The translations under genes were made by a program, and so were the position numbers. Shown here piece after piece: positions 1-8,606 of a DNA stretch of 64,000 bases. A model generated the notes under the pieces. That model was given only the letters and a program-made list of their open reading frames with translations, was not told the DNA's origin and searched no databases. The stretch covers positions 434,001 through 498,000 of the forward strand of contig NZ_JACOFV010000001.1 in assembly GCF_014284255.1 (NCBI RefSeq), in the 5' to 3' direction. Source of the DNA: Cognatundibacterium jejuense. Lineage in GTDB: Bacteria; Pseudomonadota; Gammaproteobacteria; Burkholderiales; Burkholderiaceae_D. How positions within the stretch are numbered: the first letter of the stretch is position 1; every line of letters begins with the position of its first letter.

Positions 1-294
1 CAGGTGCATTTCGTCAGAAAAACGATAGGCTTCTTTAACAAGTTTGAGATCGCCCGGAGACATGTATTGAGCCAGTCGCTCGCTCAGTCCGGAAGTTGAC
101 GCTACACCAATGTTCGTCTGTGGGCTGCGCGCCGTATGCGCTTCGCCTGAGATCAGTGGGTGTTTTTTTGTGCTTACTTTTTTGCTGGTCGCACCAGTTT
201 GACCTGTTGAACTTGCAGGCAGGTTAGGGGTAGTTTCAGCCGGTGTGGCAACTTGGGGTGAATTCAGAGATGAATTTGTTTCTGTGACGCTCAT
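1..294 (-). CDS. spoT: Bifunctional (p)ppGpp synthetase/hydrolase SpoT/RelA family, N-terminal part (cut by window edge)
   Basis: Only the first 98 codons are inside the window; the gene continues leftwards. The N-terminus is a low-complexity Ser/Thr-rich tail, then LKLVKEAYRFSDEMHL, which matches the start of the HD hydrolase domain of Rel/Spo proteins. The ATG at 294 is preceded by GGGAG at a good distance and lies 47 bp after the rpoZ stop. By family the enzyme makes and degrades the alarmone (p)ppGpp. The gene order yicC-gmk-rpoZ-spoT is typical of proteobacteria and supports the call. The catalytic residues are outside the window, so the synthetase/hydrolase balance cannot be judged. Confidence 0.8.
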   Translation of the reverse strand, partial: MSVTETNSSLNSPQVATPAETTPNLPASSTGQTGATSKKVSTKKHPLISGEAHTARSPQTNIGVASTSGLSERLAQYMSPGDLKLVKEAYRFSDEMHL

Positions 295-341
295 TCTGCT
301 ACTCCCGGCCGATGAATTTGATGCTTCGGTCGCAATGCCAA

Positions 342-545
342 TTACACTGGGACTTTTTTCAGCATCTCAATACCAATTTTACCTTGAGCGATTTCACGCA
401 AAGCCGTTACCGTTGGTTTGTCTTTGGATTCGACTTTTGGTGTGTGACCTTGCAATAACTGACGTGCACGGTAAGTTGCGCACAAAGTTAATTGAAAACG
501 GTTAGGGATCTGTTTCAATGCATCTTCAATGGTAATACGTGCCAT
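342..545 (-). CDS. rpoZ: RNA polymerase omega subunit
   Basis: A 67-residue protein beginning [19 protein letters not shown], the standard opening of proteobacterial omega. It also contains the conserved ATYRARQL and [11 protein letters not shown] segments. Omega binds the beta-prime subunit, helps core enzyme assembly and contributes to the ppGpp site. An upstream in-frame ATG would add six residues, but the ATG at 545 has AGGAAAAAAC in front and matches the family start. It lies 33 bp after gmk and 47 bp before spoT, so co-transcription with both is likely. Confidence 0.95.
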   Translation of the reverse strand: MARITIEDALKQIPNRFQLTLCATYRARQLLQGHTPKVESKDKPTVTALREIAQGKIGIEMLKKVPV

Positions 546-578
546 GTTTTTTCCTAAATACAATAATAATATGGTGAA

Positions 579-1223
579 TTAATTGGGGTTGGCATGAATG
601 CCAAGTTGGGCGAACAGTTCGCTATTGCGTGTTGCCTGCTGCGTAAATCTGCAGCGCGTTGCTTTGACGATGGCGTTCAGTTCTGATAACGCAGTTGCAA
701 AGTCTTGGTTAATAATAACATACTCGAACTCTGGCGAGTGCGCCATTTCGCCACCCGCTGCCAAAATCCGTCGCGTAATGATGTGCGGTTCGTCTTGCCC
801 ACGTTTTTTCAGTCGCTCTTCTAGTGCTGGAATTGACGGTGGCAGAATAAAAATTCCCACTGCGCCTGGAAATTGTTTGCGTACTTGTTGCGCACCTTGC
901 CAGTCAATTTCGAGCAAAACGTCAGTGCCAGCGCGCATTTGCTGTTCGATCAAAATGCGAGAGGTACCATAATAATTTCCATGTACTTCGGCTGACTCCA
1001 GAAATTCAGACTGTGCTTTTCTCTTTAGGAAATCTTCGGCGCTGGTGAAATGATATTCACGACCATCTTGCTCGCCCGGACGCGGCGGGCGCGTTGTGTA
1101 TGAAATTGACAGTTTTATCTGTGGTTCTTGCGCCAACAAAGCGTTCACCAAAGTTGATTTACCTGCACCGGATGGGGCTGCCACGATGAAAAGACTACCT
1201 GCTGTTGAAGTAATGGGTATCAT
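579..1223 (-). CDS. gmk: Guanylate kinase
   Basis: A 214-residue enzyme that phosphorylates GMP (and dGMP) to GDP with ATP in the cytoplasm. The P-loop APSGAGKST lies at residues 16-24. The GMP-binding segment [19 protein letters not shown] follows near residues 40-58, and the lid region has RLKKRGQDE. Length is normal for the family. It is read from the same strand as yicC upstream and rpoZ downstream, coupling GTP and ppGpp metabolism genes. Confidence 0.97.
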   Translation of the reverse strand: MIPITSTAGSLFIVAAPSGAGKSTLVNALLAQEPQIKLSISYTTRPPRPGEQDGREYHFTSAEDFLKRKAQSEFLESAEVHGNYYGTSRILIEQQMRAGTDVLLEIDWQGAQQVRKQFPGAVGIFILPPSIPALEERLKKRGQDEPHIITRRILAAGGEMAHSPEFEYVIINQDFATALSELNAIVKATRCRFTQQATRNSELFAQLGIHANPN

Positions 1224-1356
1224 TATCTGGCCTCTGTCGGGTTGATTGTATCAATGGTCAATTGCAAAATCGCAAATAAGTGTTAGTCGCGACAAAAACT
1301 AATGCAAATTCGCGTTCGCAAAAAAATATCGCGGGAGTATAAGCAAATGTCACACC

Positions 1357-2274
1357 TTATTCAAGGTTTTGTACTTGCTCTCTCATTTGTTCTATCAATA
1401 ATTTTAAGTCCATTGATGCGTCTGCCAACTCCTTGAGTGCTGCTTTGGAGCCCAATGTGTTGGCTTCGCGATTTAATTCTTGCATCATGAAATCAAGGCG
1501 TTTTCCGACTTGTCCACCTTTTTGTATGATGTGCCGCGTCTCAGTCAGGTGTGCGGATAAGCGTGCGAGTTCTTCGGCAATATCAATGCGGATGCCATAG
1601 ACGGTCACTTCTTGGCGGATTCTATCAAGCGCTTCTTCTCTCGTGACTGTTTGTCCGCTATTAGGGCCTGTTGTTGATGTTGTCAAACCGAGGGCTTCTT
1701 CAAGCCGGGAAATTGCTTTTTGTTGAAATTGTTGTAGTACCTGTGGCAATAATGGTTTGATTTTTTCAACAATTTCTTCCATTGCTGTAACGCAGCTAAT
1801 GAGCACTTGTGCTAATGCTGCACCCTCGCGTTCACGACTGATGACAAAAGCATCTAAGGTGTTATTGATCGTGGAGACTATACTTGTCTGTAGGCTTTCA
1901 GCATTAATCTCTGCCTCTTCAATGACCCCTGGCCAGCGCAATAATTCATTGGCAGTAAGGGGATTCGCTTGGGGGAATTGGTTAAGTAACTGATTCTGAA
2001 AAAGTGCTAATTGATCAAGTAATTTGGAGTTAAGGGCTTTGCTGTTGTTTTCAGTGGTTTTTTTTCCGAAACTGAAGCGACATTCAACTTTTCCGCGGAC
2101 GATTTTTCTCGAAATAGCGTCGCGAAAAAGCGATTCAACCGAACGAAAGTCGTCATTGATCCGAAATTGCAGATCGAGAAAGCGCGAATTAACGCTTTTT
2201 ATCTCTATCGTCATCGTTCCGGCTTCTGTTTCTTGGGTGCTGGTCGCGTAACCAGTCATGCTGTAAATACTCAA
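1357..2274 (-). CDS. yicC: YicC-family endoribonuclease
   Basis: A 305-residue protein opening MSIYSMTGYA, the hallmark of YicC_N. It ends with the DUF1732 block (KGGQVGKRLDFMMQELNREAN) near residues 250-270. Family members are RNases implicated in small-RNA turnover and stationary-phase survival in E. coli. It is the first gene of the leftward yicC-gmk-rpoZ-spoT run, 133 bp before gmk. It is divergent from the kinase gene at 2411, with 136 bp for both promoters. Confidence 0.93.
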   Translation of the reverse strand: MSIYSMTGYATSTQETEAGTMTIEIKSVNSRFLDLQFRINDDFRSVESLFRDAISRKIVRGKVECRFSFGKKTTENNSKALNSKLLDQLALFQNQLLNQFPQANPLTANELLRWPGVIEEAEINAESLQTSIVSTINNTLDAFVISREREGAALAQVLISCVTAMEEIVEKIKPLLPQVLQQFQQKAISRLEEALGLTTSTTGPNSGQTVTREEALDRIRQEVTVYGIRIDIAEELARLSAHLTETRHIIQKGGQVGKRLDFMMQELNREANTLGSKAALKELADASMDLKLLIEQMREQVQNLE

Positions 2275-2410
2275 GGTAGATCCTTTTTAGGTAGTGCTCG
2301 TTGGTACTGTTGGCACAAAAGAGAGGAATAAGTTGTTCTAAAGCAGGATATTCTTTACAAATACCTCAATTATCAACACAATCACTTCTGTATAAAGGAT
2401 TGGAAGATCA

Positions 2411-3421
2411 ATGGCTGCACAAAATAACGCCCCGTTGCCAGATGGACTGGAAATTGCCGGATATCGCATTGTAAAGAAAATTGCGTCTGGTGGCTTCAGT
2501 ATCGTATATCTGGCATCAGATGAAGATGGAAATGCTGTTGCAATTAAGGAATATTTACCTAGTTCCCTGGCCTTAAGGCAACAGGGCGAACTGGTGCCAG
2601 CAATTTCAAATGAGAATTTACCAATTTATCGTATTGGTTTGAAGTGTTTTTTTGAAGAAGGGCGGGCTTTGGCACGCATTTCTCATCCCAATGTTGTTAG
2701 CGTCGTCAATTTTTTTCGCGCCAATGAAACCGTGTACATGGTCATGGCCTATGAATCGGGACGTTCTTTGCAGGAACACATTTTAAGACGGCGCGATAAA
2801 GGCGAAAAACCTTTGGTGTCAGAGCGCTTTATTCGCCGCATGTTTAATCAGGTGATGAATGGCTTGCGTGAGGTTCACACTAATAAATTACTACATCTTG
2901 ATTTGAAGCCAGCGAATATCTATCTTCGTCTTGACGGTACACCTATCTTATTGGATTTTGGCGCCGCACGTCAGACGTTGAAAACGGATATTCCGAAGTT
3001 GTATCCTATGTACACGCCTGGTTTTGCCGCTCCTGAACTATATCAGAAGAACGGTAACCTGGGCCCTTGGACAGATATCTATAGTATCGGGGCATCGATT
3101 TTTGCCTGTATGATTGGTGCGCCGCCACAGCCCTCTGATCAACGCAGCATCAACGATAAAATGGAGTCGCATTACAGAAAGCTCGAAGGAACGTATTCCG
3201 CAGAGCTGATTGAAGTTGTGCGCTGGTGTTTGAAATTGGATCCGCTGGAACGTCCGCAAAGTGTCTTCGCTTTGCAGAAAGCGCTCGCTACCAAGGCACA
3301 GCCACAGCCAGAGTTGACGATGTTTGAAAAAGCCAGAATAAAAATTTCGAATTTATTTTCCAGAAAAGACAATTTAGCAGTCAGTGACCACACGACAATT
3401 CAGGAAAATACGCAGAATTAA
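2411..3421 (+). CDS. Eukaryotic-like serine/threonine protein kinase
   Basis: A 336-residue soluble kinase. The glycine-rich loop is at residues 25-32, the ATP-anchoring lysine is K46 (AIKEYLP), the catalytic loop HLDLKPAN has D164, DFG is at 182-184 and the APE motif at 207-209. HRD is changed to HLD, which places it among the non-RD kinases. There is no membrane segment; the C-terminal 50 residues are a charged tail. GGAAG precedes the ATG. A PP2C phosphatase follows 145 bp downstream, so the two probably form a reversible phosphorylation pair. The substrate is unknown. Confidence 0.92.
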   Translation: MAAQNNAPLPDGLEIAGYRIVKKIASGGFSIVYLASDEDGNAVAIKEYLPSSLALRQQGELVPAISNENLPIYRIGLKCFFEEGRALARISHPNVVSVVNFFRANETVYMVMAYESGRSLQEHILRRRDKGEKPLVSERFIRRMFNQVMNGLREVHTNKLLHLDLKPANIYLRLDGTPILLDFGAARQTLKTDIPKLYPMYTPGFAAPELYQKNGNLGPWTDIYSIGASIFACMIGAPPQPSDQRSINDKMESHYRKLEGTYSAELIEVVRWCLKLDPLERPQSVFALQKALATKAQPQPELTMFEKARIKISNLFSRKDNLAVSDHTTIQENTQN

Positions 3422-3566
3422 TTAGTTTGTTAATTTTATGCCTTGATGGCTTAATTGTAGAGATTGCGGTGCTTTGATACGTTGCTGTAGCGACATTGTC
3501 CGTGTATTGTTGGGATATGTTTTTCCTATCCGATTTTATTTTATAAATTTTAAAGCTGAATAGTTC

Positions 3567-4508
3567 ATGCGTTTTTCCGTCTATCAAGAAAGTCATATCG
3601 GTGGCCGTAAGGTCAATCAAGATCGCATGGGGTATAGCTTTACCCGTGATGCAATTTTGCTACTATTGGCTGATGGTATGGGAGGGCATATCATGGGCGA
3701 AATGGCAGCCGCCATCGCTATGCAAACGATCGGTTCCCTATTTCAGCAGCAGGCACACCCGTTGGTAGGGCGTCCTGAACGTTTTCTGGAAGACAGTTTT
3801 TTAGCTGCCCATCAAGAAATCCATCGTTACCGTAATATTAATAATCTACCCGAAACTCCACGTACCACTATCGTCGCATGTTTGATTCAGAACGGTTACG
3901 CGTATTGGGCACATTGTGGTGATTCGCGTTTGTACTGGATGCGACAAGGGCAGATATTGCTGCGCACCAAGGATCACTCGCGCTTAGAAACCTTGATTGC
4001 ACAAGGCAAAGTTGATCCCGCTGAACGTCATACCCATCCTGATCGAAACAAGCTTTTTAATTGTTTGGGCGCGCCAAATTCGCCGATTGTGGAACTCTCA
4101 CGTCGTGCAGCATTGCAACCTGGCGATATTATTTTGCTGTGTTCAGACGGATTCTGGTCTATGTTGCCAGATCATATGCTTGCGCAGCGATTACATGAGC
4201 ATACGATAGTTCGTGCTATTCCAGAGTTGATCCGCTCTGCGGTCAACATTGCTGGCAAACATAGCGACAACACTACTGCGTTGGCGATGATGTGGGAAGG
4301 CGATGATCACCTCGATGACTCATCCGTTATTTCTACCAATACCTTGCCAATTGGGTCAATTACTACGACGATTCAGGCTCCAATTGATGCCGATGTCATT
4401 GCTGAAAGCGTAGAACAAGATATTTTCAACGACGCGGAAATTGAAAAAGCGATTGCGGAAATCCGCAATGCGATTCACAAATCATCCCGCATCACTACTA
4501 AAAATTAA
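3567..4508 (+). CDS. PP2C-family Ser/Thr protein phosphatase
   Basis: A 313-residue protein with the PP2C metal-binding motifs NQDR (17-20) and ADGMGGH (35-41), then [14 protein letters not shown] and CSDGFW, and a late [10 protein letters not shown] aspartate. By family it is a Mn/Mg-dependent phosphoserine/threonine phosphatase. The last 60 residues are an acidic tail outside the catalytic fold. It follows the kinase gene on the same strand and sits 4 bp before rph. Translation with rph is probably coupled, although the functions are unrelated. Confidence 0.92.
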   Translation: MRFSVYQESHIGGRKVNQDRMGYSFTRDAILLLLADGMGGHIMGEMAAAIAMQTIGSLFQQQAHPLVGRPERFLEDSFLAAHQEIHRYRNINNLPETPRTTIVACLIQNGYAYWAHCGDSRLYWMRQGQILLRTKDHSRLETLIAQGKVDPAERHTHPDRNKLFNCLGAPNSPIVELSRRAALQPGDIILLCSDGFWSMLPDHMLAQRLHEHTIVRAIPELIRSAVNIAGKHSDNTTALAMMWEGDDHLDDSSVISTNTLPIGSITTTIQAPIDADVIAESVEQDIFNDAEIEKAIAEIRNAIHKSSRITTKN

Positions 4509-4512
4509 ATTT

Positions 4513-5250
4513 ATGTCAAATATTCAACGCCCTAGCGGTCGCGCAGCGGATGCGCTGCGCCCGGTGGTTATTAGTCGCCACTTTACCAAGCATGCTGAGG
4601 GCTCGGTATTAATCGAGTTCGGTGATACCCGCGTGATTTGTACTGCCAGTATTGAAGATAAAGTACCAGGCTTTTTAAAAGGTAAAGGGCAGGGCTGGAT
4701 GACTGCGGAATACGGCATGTTGCCGCGTTCTACCCATACGCGCATGGATCGCGAAGCAGCTAAAGGCAAGCAATCTGGAAGAACGCAAGAGATCCAACGT
4801 CTGATTGGTCGCTCTTTACGCGCTGCTTTCGATCTCGAAGCATTCGGTGAGCGCACTTTGCACATCGACTGCGACGTTATTCAGGCTGATGGTGGAACAC
4901 GAACAGCCTCTATTTCTGGGGCAATGGTTGCGGCTTACGATGCGTTTAGTCAATTGGTCAATAAGGGAGTGATCGATCGGGTGCCTGTAAAACACTTTGT
5001 TGCCGCGATTTCGGTCGGCGTTTATCAAGGTTTTCCAGTATTGGACCTCGACTACCCGGAAGACTCTGCTTGTGATACGGACATGAATGTGGTTATGACC
5101 GAAGATGGTCATTTTGTGGAAGTCCAAGGAACCGCAGAGGGCGTTGCATTTGATCGTCAGACCATGAACCAATTACTGGATCTGGCAGCAGATGGTATTA
5201 GCGATCTGATCGCATTACAAAAACAAGTACTTGGATTGTTGGAAGCCTGA
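4513..5250 (+). CDS. rph: Ribonuclease PH
   Basis: A 245-residue phosphorolytic 3'-exonuclease that trims tRNA 3' ends. The start [18 protein letters not shown] matches family starts; a longer in-frame reading from 4441 runs inside the phosphatase gene and is not needed. Conserved segments include [15 protein letters not shown] and the phosphate-binding [16 protein letters not shown], then [16 protein letters not shown]. The order rph-rdgB-hemW is conserved in proteobacteria. Confidence 0.97.
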   Translation: MSNIQRPSGRAADALRPVVISRHFTKHAEGSVLIEFGDTRVICTASIEDKVPGFLKGKGQGWMTAEYGMLPRSTHTRMDREAAKGKQSGRTQEIQRLIGRSLRAAFDLEAFGERTLHIDCDVIQADGGTRTASISGAMVAAYDAFSQLVNKGVIDRVPVKHFVAAISVGVYQGFPVLDLDYPEDSACDTDMNVVMTEDGHFVEVQGTAEGVAFDRQTMNQLLDLAADGISDLIALQKQVLGLLEA

Positions 5251-5255
5251 ATGAA

Positions 5256-5846
5256 ATGACCATGACTCAGAAAATTGTTTTGGCCTCGAATAATCAAGGC
5301 AAACTCAAAGAGTTTCGCCAGATACTTGCACCTCTGGATATCAGTTTGCATGCGCAATCTGAGTTTGAGGTTCCGGAAGCGGATGAGCCGTTTCATAGTT
5401 TTGTAGAAAATGCACTGACAAAAGCGAGACATGCCTCACGCATCACGGGTCTGCCGGCCCTGGCGGATGACTCTGGTATTTGCGTCAATGCGCTTGGTGG
5501 TGCGCCTGGCGTGCTCTCTGCACGTTTTGCTGGAGAGCCTAAGTCCGATGTGCGAAATAATCAAAAGCTCGTCGCAGCACTTGAAAACATGGCTGATAAA
5601 TCGGCGTACTATTACTGCGTGTTAGTTCTGGTGCGCTCCGCCGATGATCCACAACCTGTGATAGCTGACGGTATGTGGAAGGGTGAGATTATCGATCAGC
5701 CGCGGGGTGAAAACGGCTTCGGCTATGACCCTCACTTTTGGATATCCGCTTTGCAAAAAACAGTGGCTGAATTGGATTCCGCAGAAAAAAACCAGATGTC
5801 GCATCGTGGGCAAGCCTTGCGTGCATTAGTAGAAAAGTTGAGTTAA
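5256..5846 (+). CDS. rdgB: dITP/XTP pyrophosphatase (RdgB/HAM1)
   Basis: A 196-residue house-cleaning enzyme that hydrolyses non-canonical purine NTPs (dITP, XTP) to monophosphates. SNNQGKLKEF near the N-terminus and ADDSGICVNALGGAPGVLSARFAG are diagnostic, with GENGFGYDPHF later. It starts 5 bp after rph; ATGs at 5256 and 5262 are both possible. hemW follows after 9 bp. Confidence 0.96.
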   Translation: MTMTQKIVLASNNQGKLKEFRQILAPLDISLHAQSEFEVPEADEPFHSFVENALTKARHASRITGLPALADDSGICVNALGGAPGVLSARFAGEPKSDVRNNQKLVAALENMADKSAYYYCVLVLVRSADDPQPVIADGMWKGEIIDQPRGENGFGYDPHFWISALQKTVAELDSAEKNQMSHRGQALRALVEKLS

Positions 5847-5855
5847 TAAGTAGCA

Positions 5856-7127
5856 ATGATTCCGATTAAGCCAATTCCTATTCATGCTAAGACCGTTACC
5901 GGAGCGAAAGAATCTCCGGATTTATCGCATATCCCACAAGATGTTGCGAGCAAATATCTGGCCCCCGGTCGTTTAAATCTTACTGCCTTGCCGCCTCTGG
6001 CTTTGTATATCCACTTTCCATGGTGCGTCAAAAAGTGCCCGTATTGCGATTTTAATTCGCACGAGGTCAAGGGCAGTTTTGATGAAGACGCCTATTTAAA
6101 GGCTTTGCGCGCGGATTTAGAGGCATCATTGCCATTGATTTGGGGCAGAAAAATATACTCAGTCTTTATTGGTGGTGGCACGCCTAGCCTGATGTCTGCC
6201 GCGGGACTTGATCGTCTGCTGTCAGATATCCGTACTTTGCTTCCCATCGACGGCGCGGCTGAAATTACCATGGAAGCCAATCCCGGTACTTTTGAGATGG
6301 AAAAATTCCGCTCGTATAAACAAAGTGGAATTAACCGTCTTTCTATCGGCATTCAAAGTTTTAATTCTCAACATCTCGCGGCACTTGGCCGCATCCATGA
6401 CGGAGATGAGGCGAGACGTGCAATCGATATTGCGCGAACGCATTTTGATAATTTTAATCTCGATTTGATGTTCGCTTTGCCTGGACAAACACTGGATCAA
6501 GTACGTGATGACGTTGAAACGGCATTGTCATTTTCGCCGCCACATTTATCTCTGTATCATTTGACCTTAGAGCCAAACACGTATTTTGCAAAGTTTCCAC
6601 CAGCGATTCCTGATGATGATCTCAGCACGGAAATGCAGGAGCTGATTCACCGTCGGATGGAAGCTGCAGGCTATCGCAATTACGAAGTGTCGGCCTATGC
6701 GCAAACGGGGCGTGAATCGCGCCATAACCAGAACTATTGGACCTTTGGTGATTATCTTGGTATCGGCGCAGGGGCACATTCAAAGCTGTCGTTCCCGCAC
6801 CGTATTATCCGCCAAGCAAGATTCAAACAGCCCAAAGCGTTTATTGAGGCAAGTATGGCTGGCAATGCTGCACAAGAGTCCGTTGAAATTGATGTGAAAG
6901 ATTTACCATTCGAATTCATGCTCAATGCACTGCGTCTGAATCAAGGCTTTCCAGTTAATCTTTTTCAAGAACGTACCGGTCTGATCATTAATTCTATCGA
7001 AAAAGAATTGTTCCTTGCCGAGAAAAAAGGACTTTTGCAACGCGATCATCAAACGATTGTGCCCACAGCAATGGGTAAGTTATTTTTGAATGATTTGCAG
7101 GAAATTTTCTTGCCAGACTCTGAATAG
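5856..7127 (+). CDS. hemW: Radical SAM heme chaperone HemW
   Basis: A 423-residue radical SAM protein related to coproporphyrinogen III oxidase HemN. The CxxxCxxC cluster motif is C57, C61, C64 (CVKKCPYCDF). It is followed by FIGGGTPSLM, EANPG, and GIQSFN. HemW-type proteins insert heme into respiratory enzymes rather than oxidise coproporphyrinogen. About 45 residues precede the radical SAM core, slightly longer than usual; a later start cannot be excluded but no better start codon is evident. Confidence 0.92.
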   Translation: MIPIKPIPIHAKTVTGAKESPDLSHIPQDVASKYLAPGRLNLTALPPLALYIHFPWCVKKCPYCDFNSHEVKGSFDEDAYLKALRADLEASLPLIWGRKIYSVFIGGGTPSLMSAAGLDRLLSDIRTLLPIDGAAEITMEANPGTFEMEKFRSYKQSGINRLSIGIQSFNSQHLAALGRIHDGDEARRAIDIARTHFDNFNLDLMFALPGQTLDQVRDDVETALSFSPPHLSLYHLTLEPNTYFAKFPPAIPDDDLSTEMQELIHRRMEAAGYRNYEVSAYAQTGRESRHNQNYWTFGDYLGIGAGAHSKLSFPHRIIRQARFKQPKAFIEASMAGNAAQESVEIDVKDLPFEFMLNALRLNQGFPVNLFQERTGLIINSIEKELFLAEKKGLLQRDHQTIVPTAMGKLFLNDLQEIFLPDSE

Positions 7128-7413
7128 TTCGTTCCGAACTTGCGACGCCAATTTATGACCCCTTATTACTCACTAAAATAATGCTGGCCTTACATGAAAA
7201 TTCAATGTTGGTTTGGCGTTGGTGCGGTGAATTAGTTGCCTTTAATGAATGAAGTAAAAAGTGTTGGCAAATTGAGCTTCCTCAGTCAGCGGGTATCATG
7301 AGGATTTTCGATTGAAGTGGTTGTAATCCCCGACTCAATACGATACATTTCGTTGCAATAGCCGGAAAAAATGTCACGCCGTCGTCACTTGTAAAATAAG
7401 AAATAAAGTATTT

Positions 7414-8604
7414 ATGATTCGAGATTCAGGTTTCCCTACGTTCATGCCAGTCATGAACGCACTTCAACGATTAGTCGCAATACAACCTGATTTTGGCGCA
7501 TTGCCAACAATCGAAATCATTGAAATTTTGCAGTCTTGGAAAGAGAGCGAGTTTTTCGACAAGTTAAGCCAGAATCTTTGGCTGGTTTCGTTTCCCGATC
7601 CGCAATTAATTCCGATTGATCTGCATACACGTTTGCCAGCACACCGCATCTGTTTGTGCATACCTGAAACAGCGTGTGCAAATAAAGAAAATCAAAGTCG
7701 GCTGAAGCATTTTTCCAGTAATGGTTTTCGCATTGTCGCTGATAATTTTGTATCTTCATTAGAATTAGCCTGGGGCGACACAAAATACTTTGCAATGGAT
7801 GCTAAAGCGGGATTGCCGTTTTATGCCAAATCTTGGACTGCCAAGCTGAGTAGTGGGCAGCATTGGGCGAAAAATATCCCTGACACTGTGGTGCTTGAGC
7901 AAGCGCTGCAATCGGGGTTTAAAATACTGTCAGGCGATTATGCATTTAATCCGCCAGTGTCGAATAGATCGGCGGACAGTTCTGCTCGCACACGCTTATT
8001 AAAACTGTTGGGCTTGGTTTCACGTGATGCCGATTCGTCTGAATTAGAGGAATTATTTAAGCAGGATCCAAGTCTGTCTTTTATGTTGTTTAAGTTGGTG
8101 AGCTCTGCTGCGTTCGCTCAAACCGTACGGGTTTCCAGTTTTGGTCAGGCGATTACTTTGCTTGGGCGCAGACAATTACAGCGTTGGTTGCAGTTATTGC
8201 TATATACACGTCCAGAACAAAATGCTGGAGCGTTAAATCCTTTAATGACTAGGGCAGCATTTCGAGCCAGCATGATGGAGGGACTTTGCCAAAAGCGAGG
8301 CGGAAATAAAGACGAACAAGATGCCGCGTTTATGGTCGGTATGTTTTCGTTGCTTGATAAGCTTTTCGGTAGTAATCTCGCCGACGTTTTACAACCGCTG
8401 ACTTTGAAAGATGACATCTTGGATGCCCTGTTGCAAAGAACAGGTCAGCTCGGTGTTTTGTTGCATTTGGTTGAATTGTCAGACAGAACAAATAGCGCAG
8501 AAGTTGAGAGCGCTTTGCATCGTGCAGAAATTGATGTTGGCGTATTTGAGGAATGTCTGGTGCAAGCCTATGGTTGGGTAAATCAGGTCTGTCGGGACGC
8601 GTGA
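7414..8604 (+). CDS. Degenerate EAL + HDOD domain signalling protein (YuxH-like)
   Basis: A 396-residue protein. The C-terminal half has the HDOD pattern: LLKLLGLVSRD, then EELFKQDPSLSFMLFKLVSSA and ISLLG-like QAITLLGRRQLQRWLQLLL. The N-terminal about 190 residues fit a decayed EAL-type barrel without the EAL signature or its metal ligands, so phosphodiesterase activity is not expected. HDOD proteins are regulatory adaptors of unknown mechanism. It ends 2 bp before a GGDEF-EAL gene, so the pair probably works in one c-di-GMP circuit. Confidence 0.75.
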   Translation: MIRDSGFPTFMPVMNALQRLVAIQPDFGALPTIEIIEILQSWKESEFFDKLSQNLWLVSFPDPQLIPIDLHTRLPAHRICLCIPETACANKENQSRLKHFSSNGFRIVADNFVSSLELAWGDTKYFAMDAKAGLPFYAKSWTAKLSSGQHWAKNIPDTVVLEQALQSGFKILSGDYAFNPPVSNRSADSSARTRLLKLLGLVSRDADSSELEELFKQDPSLSFMLFKLVSSAAFAQTVRVSSFGQAITLLGRRQLQRWLQLLLYTRPEQNAGALNPLMTRAAFRASMMEGLCQKRGGNKDEQDAAFMVGMFSLLDKLFGSNLADVLQPLTLKDDILDALLQRTGQLGVLLHLVELSDRTNSAEVESALHRAEIDVGVFEECLVQAYGWVNQVCRDA

Positions 8605-8606
8605 CG

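Noticed and set aside
4441..4512. 24-residue N-terminal extension of RNase PH
   Set aside because: It lies inside the PP2C gene and the family start [10 protein letters not shown] is at 4513.
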